64,000 bases of DNA. It comes from Anagrus nilaparvatae. Lineage: Eukaryota; Arthropoda; Insecta; Hymenoptera; Mymaridae. The position numbers were made by a program, and so were the translations under genes. Shown piece after piece: positions 59,225-64,000 of the stretch. The notes beneath the pieces are model-generated. The model searched no databases and had not been told where the DNA came from. It saw only the letters and a program-made list of their open reading frames with translations. The stretch covers positions 5,731,501-5,795,500 of the forward strand of contig JAKSXM010000288.1 of the NCBI GenBank assembly GCA_022575985.1, in the 5' to 3' direction. Each line of letters starts with the position of its first letter. The first letter of the stretch is position 1.

Positions 59225-59550
59225 ACTTATAACCGGTTTGTGTAAACACAACCAAAATGCATGGAACATCTTTCTTACAGCTGAGGCCTAGTTTTAATGC
59301 GCATAAATGTTACGCAACATTACAATACAATTTGCTATTTTTATAATTTGTAGTAATTATCACTATTCTAAACCCAAACTATTCTGATTCCCTAAACGTT
59401 TATTATTCTAGGTACCTAAATGGAAAATATTCCAAGTCCCATTTGACCACCCCCCCCCCCCTAAACGGGACACATTTGACTCCCCCCCTTGATTTTCAGA
59501 TTTTCAGGGTATTGTATACTCTCCCTATAAAAATGTTTCATGTTAATATA
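59225..59550 (+). mobile_element. C-tract element family, best full-length copy
   Basis: From 'aacttataaccggtttgtgt', 'aaacacaaccaaaatgcatg' through 'ctattctgattccctaaacg', two C-runs with one 'taaacgggacacatttgac' unit, to 'aaaaatgtttcatgttaata'. This copy defines the order of parts seen in the others and shows the ancestral single satellite unit. Confidence 0.8.
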
Positions 59551-60429
59551 TTTTAAATATCTATGTTTCTTTACATGATATTTTTCTTTAAATTTAATTA
59601 TTTAATTATAAATAAATAATCAAATTATTATAAATATTTTAATTTATGTTTAAAAGTGAATTTTTGGTATTTAAGGTAGCCCTAACGCTTCTAAAAATCC
59701 AATATTACTAGCTAAGATACACCAGTATTAAAGAAAATTTAAAAAGGAATTCAACGAGCCCAAAAACTTTCTAGTTTTCCGATAAAATAAAGGTAAAATA
59801 TTTAATTGAAAAATTTTTTGATAAAAACACGATTCTTTATGGGATTTCATTTTATTTTTTAAAGTTTTCTATGAATATCGAATCTTATAAAAAAAAATTG
59901 CACTAGCACATAGCTGAACAAAATTGCAATATTTTTTAATCAATGAAAAATTTTAGTTTCCGTCAAAATAAAAGAATAAAATAAAATATAAATTATAAAA
60001 TGAAGAGTATATTTTTTTTATCCATTATACATAAAAAAATTTAACGCATGCGTTTGTAATTTGACAATTATGCTTTATTGAAATATTAAGTGCAATATTT
60101 AAATTAAAAAGAAATTATATATATTATGCATGCTTATAAAATACATGTGAAGAATTCGATCTTGTAACAGACTTGTCAAGTTTCTTACGCATTCTCGTAC
60201 ATAAAAAAGGTGATATAAGAAACGGCGACATAATTTTTTTTATATTTTAATATTATTAATTCAAACTTAATGTAAAAAGGTATTCAGTCATAAAAATAGT
60301 TAAAATGTTAAAGCTTTTATAACAGGGCCCTCGGATGACACCCTAAAAATTCTTCACGCCGTAATCCCCTTAAATCAACATTTATTTTAATTTTCAAAAT
60401 TCATGTATAGCATAATATAACATATAGTA
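59551..60429. other. No gene seen
   Basis: AT-rich DNA. Confidence 0.4.
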
Positions 60430-62885
60430 TACTTTTTTTTTGCGTTCGAAGTGGAGAAATGCGTTATGCATACTGTTCAGCATCCGAACTGACAGTTATG
60501 TGGGACTAGGCTTACCTTTCTTTTACCCACTAAAACTCCACTCCCTTCCTACCTTGTGGAAGCCTATCCCGGGACAGTTTTCCCATTACTTCAGGACAGG
60601 TTCAAGACCATTTAGTTCTATTCGTGAACTCCATCTTTTGTATTACATCTAGTGACTCGCCAATCTGGTTAAGAACTCCGTCATTCCTTCTGATTATAGT
60701 TCCATCTTTATGTGCTGTCATCTTCAATAAAATATATGTTAGCTAAAAATATGTCATTTCCCAATATCGTCAAAAAAGAAGGTTAATAAATTCATATGTA
60801 AATAAATAAATAGATAAATAAAAATAAATAAATATGACCCTACCATCTAAGTCATCCAAATAACCGCAATAAGTCTCAATACTAGCCTATACTTAGGTCG
60901 TCAAGTTTTTTGGTGCGGAGACTTCACATACTGGCTAATTTCGGACCATACTTCATCATTTCGTAGCATCAGGGTAACCATATTCTCAGGTGTGATTTGG
61001 CCGATATTAGTTTCTGTTTGAAACTTTTTGACGGCTCATTTGTTCCGTTCGAAGAATGTGTGTTCCAGCGTGTCTTGTTTGCCAGGACAGTATATACATT
61101 CAGCGCTATTCATCTTCTAGATCTGAAAGAGGTAAGAGCAAAAAAGCCCATGCCAGTTTAAGAATTGGGTCAAAAAATAATTAATGTCCCCTTGCCCTCT
61201 AGTTATCCAAGGTGATATCTCTCCTATCAACCTCTTGGTCCATTTGTTCTCCAAGTAGTCGGTCCAACGGTCCTGCCACTTGCTTAGGCTGGTCTGGCAC
61301 GAAGTAGCCTTAGCGCGATTAATGCCTTCCCTCTCTTTGTTCTGATAGATAAACTCTTTCAAGAGCCAGCAGATCTATTGGGATTACTCCGGCGATTACT
61401 AGAGCTGCCTCCAACGACACTGCGTGATAGGCACAGAAGATGCACAGGGCTCCTTGCCTCTGGACGCTCGTCAACTTAGATGCATAAGTGACCTTCCTTA
61501 TGCAGTCGACCCATACTTCAGCACCATACAGGAATGGCGACTGACATAAGAAGCCTGCGCGTTCCAGTCTTATGTCCGCACGTGTTTCTCATTAGCCTGC
61601 TTAACGCAACAGTGAGCCTGGCAGCCTTCTCCGTGCTTCTCCGAACCTGCGCCATGAAGGTCAGTTTCGTGTCCAACAGCACTCTCAAGTACTTTAAGTG
61701 ATCCTTCGTTTCTATCCTATCCTCCCCAATACATATTGAGATGATGGTCTCAATATGTTTACGGGTGAATAGGACAATCTCAGTCTTCGCAGTCGCAAGA
61801 CATACCGTGGTCTACCATCAAATAATTGACTCCTTGCATTGCCTGATTCAGTTTCTTCTCAGCAATTTTAACATCTTTTGCCGAGACGACTAGGACCAGA
61901 TCATCCGTGTATCCGACAGTAAAAGGATCCTCCGGCATCGGAAGCCTAACCTGGTCGTACATGATGTTCCATAGATCTGGCCCGAGGACCAATCCTTGGA
62001 CTGTTCCTGCAGCTACTCTCCTCAATCGTTTCTTGCGCTGTCTCGTAGATTATTTCTCGATCGCTCAGGTAACGGCTGATGATTCTTTGCAGATATTATA
62101 GTACCTGGAAGTTCCTTAGCCCCTCCATGAAATCACTCCATCTTGCTAAGTTGAGGGCATTCTTCACATAAAGGGTCACTAGCAGCGTGACTTTTCTTGA
62201 GTAGTGATTGCCTGTCTGTGCATTCTCGAGTACACGGGTGCTTATGGCATCGATAGTTGACTTCCCTCGGCGGGACTCGTATTGTCGGGCACATAGGTCT
62301 CCTGCAGTTTGTTGCAGCATCTTTTCATAATACTTCCCGACAGTGTACAGTAATCCTAGAGAACGCCAATAGTTTGGGAGACTAGGGTCCCCTTTACCCT
62401 TACTAATAACCCGACTGGTTTGCTCGGGAAGGACCAGTCTGGCTCTTTTCCAGAGTTTGCTGAAGACGCCCGCTCGTGCACAAGTATTGTACATATACAG
62501 GATAAGTTGTGGGCACTCGTGCGTGGCCATCCTCAGAATCTCAGTGGGTATTCCATCAGGCCCTGGTGACTTTCAATTTTTGAGCGAGTCTACTGCTGTT
62601 AGAAGCTCCTCCACGGTGAATTCGGGGATAACTTCCTCATCATCTTCTTCTAAGTTATATTCTATTTTCCTCTCCGGGTGGGTAGGGAAAAGTCCGTCAA
62701 CTATACGTCTGACCTCCTCTTCGTTCATAACGCCAATTGAGGAAAGTGCACCAATTCTCTTGTTGACTATTTTGTAACCAAGACCCCATGGGTCATTGTC
62801 CACCTCATTACACAAAGCCATCTCACATGCTCTCTTGCTTCTCCAAACAGCAAGTCTCAGGCTTTTCTTTACAAGCTTATGCTAT
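60430..62885 (-). pseudogene. R1-like LINE relic: reverse transcriptase and C-terminus
   Basis: Read from 62885 downwards: 'NEVDNDPWGLGYKIV' (62821 on), 'KSPGPDGIPTEIL' (62560), 'LWKRARLVLPE', 'YWRSLGLLYTVGKYYEK', 'YLSDREIIYETAQ' (~62050), 'GLVLGPDLWNIMYD', and GYTDDLVLVV (the YxDD catalytic motif with T for A). Then come 'VQRQGALCIFCAYHAVS' and 'GVIPIDLLALER' (~61400), 'WQDRW...KWTKRLI', 'LTQFLNWHGLFCSYL' (~61130) and the finger 'CIYCPGKQDTLEHTFF' (~61080). This order is characteristic of R1-clade non-LTR elements. Two in-frame stops (TGA near 62573, TAA near 62096) and a frameshift near 62030 break the frame. No endonuclease domain is found upstream. Composition is far richer in GC than the flanks. 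Downstream (60430-60890) is probably its 3' UTR. Confidence 0.85.
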
Positions 62886-62889
62886 GCCA

Positions 62890-63240
62890 TCAGCTCAGCA
62901 GCGACCTTGCACGTGTGCTTCTCCTTCTTGTCGTTAAGCTCGCACTCTTTAGACGGGCTATTTCAATGTTGATCACCTGCTGTGTCTCAGGTTGTGTCTG
63001 AGTACCTAACTCGGTCTGGCTACCAATATTGACCAGATCGATCACAGAGTTCGAATCTGTTATCATCTCTAAGTTATCAGGTATCTTTTTAGGAGATCTT
63101 ACAGCAGTCCTTTTAGCCTGCTCGTTATTGTTCACCAGACTTCCAATGTTTCGAGTTCTCTTTTTTAGCACTGAGCCACTTATATGCTTTTTGAAAAGAA
63201 GCTCTATAGCATTCTTTTCGTTCACATGTTGATCTCTCTT
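62890..63240 (-). pseudogene. ORF1-like fragment next to the R1-like relic
   Basis: A 111-residue polar, Lys/Gln/Thr-rich open frame ('GTQTQPETQQVINIEIARLK'). A neighbouring frame gives 'CELNDKKEKHTCKVAAELMA' across the 62890 junction, so a frameshift lies near its end. It could be part of the element's first ORF (gag-like), directly joined to the RT portion by an internal deletion. No domain recognised. Confidence 0.45.
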
Positions 63241-63699
63241 TTACATTTTTAGCCTAAAAATCATGTAAAATCTAAAAATAAAAATACTTCTTTTGGCAAA
63301 ACAAAAGTTATGTCTATTATTAATAAAAATCAATTTTTTTTTAAGTTTAGATTTTATTTTCTATCAAAATGTCTATAAACAGATAGAAATGTACCCGAAA
63401 ATCAATAAAATCCCATTTTATAAATTTTCATTTTTTCTATATTTTAATAAATCATTTTAATTAAATTGTCAAATTGAGATGCATCATTCAAAGGATACCA
63501 AAATTACTATACCTTTGTAAAATTTCCCGCAGAATTCAAATTTTTGGTCAGATTTTCATTTGGTCACGTGACTTAGCGGGAAATCAGCAAAATAAGTAAC
63601 AAGTCAAAATTGAAAAAAACGAAAATCGGTATTACTTGCTTAAAACAAAAATTACTCTTGGGAAATTTTTTTCAGGAAAATATATGAGTCTTTCTTTGC
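63241..63699. other. No gene seen
   Basis: AT-rich DNA; the ORF at 63632-63841 extends into the repeat that follows. Confidence 0.4.
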
Positions 63700-64000
63700 C
63701 AAAACAGCAATGGTGGGCAGGTCGGGTCATTGGATCGGCCTCAAATTTTTCCCATGTTTTTATAACATAAAGATAGGAAAATCTTGAAATTTTCAGCCTT
63801 CTAGGTCTTAAACAGCCAGAGTTATGGCCAATCAAACTCATTAGGCGGCTCTCGACCAGCGTTAGTGCTTTTCGGGAAAATGGTTAAAAATCATAAATAT
63901 AAGCTTGAAAAAAAATTCTGAAAGAGTATATATGTTGGGAAACCTTCAGTAAATCCATTTCTGCCATTAGTTTTTCGGAAAAACCTCGGGAAAATCCGGA
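63700..64000 (-). repeat. Dispersed repeat, inverted copy of 49335-49610
   Basis: Runs to the window edge; see the 49335 entry for shared blocks. Confidence 0.9.

Noticed and set aside
62457..62777. Plus-strand 106-residue ORF
   Set aside because: Antisense shadow of the R1-like reverse transcriptase relic.

Overview
This is a very AT-rich, gene-poor stretch of an animal nuclear genome, most likely an insect. The evidence is a pair of MATH/BTB (SPOP-like) paralogues, two C2H2 zinc-finger terminal exons with clear intron acceptors, non-LTR retrotransposon relics (one R1-like), and a very dense layer of nested, non-autonomous DNA transposons. I cannot name the species. Nothing looks bacterial or organellar. 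Long ORFs are rare, and most short ORFs fall inside repeats.

Layout: 1-6.5 kb is repeat-derived (foldback elements, a dispersed repeat, a LINE 3' tail). A MATH/BTB gene lies on the minus strand at 6577-7743. 8-20.8 kb is a mosaic of inverted-repeat elements, including a 1.26-kb near-perfect palindrome (9802-11060), a C-tract element carrying a young satellite (12.5-13.6 kb), a TTAA-flanked foldback (16581-17260) and Helitron-like hairpin ends. A second MATH/BTB copy (20860-22035, minus) has one in-frame stop. 22-31 kb holds more foldbacks, a 2-kb TTAA-flanked piggyBac-like element, a tRNA-derived sequence and a hAT-like element made of CCGTATATACGG repeats with a perfect 8-bp target duplication. 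31.9-37.3 kb holds two LINE relics, the first broken by nested insertions. 37.3-52.6 kb has no confident gene body, but a tiny candidate coding exon (ATGGAG followed by GTAAGT) sits at 42217-42222.

Two C2H2 zinc-finger exons follow on the plus strand: 53640-54704 (8 fingers) and 58113-59057 (5 good fingers plus decayed ones). Both begin in phase 0 directly after an acceptor, so the micro-exon could feed either. From 60.4 kb to the end lies a minus-strand R1-like LINE relic, then a dispersed repeat inverted relative to its copy near 49.4 kb.

Biologically, the most notable points are: the BTB pair, whose BTB/BACK halves are nearly identical while the MATH-like halves have diverged; the possible shared start exon of the zinc-finger cluster; and several transposons whose boundaries can be fixed by target duplications or by an empty site within the same window. 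All judgements were made by eye, without alignment or database search.
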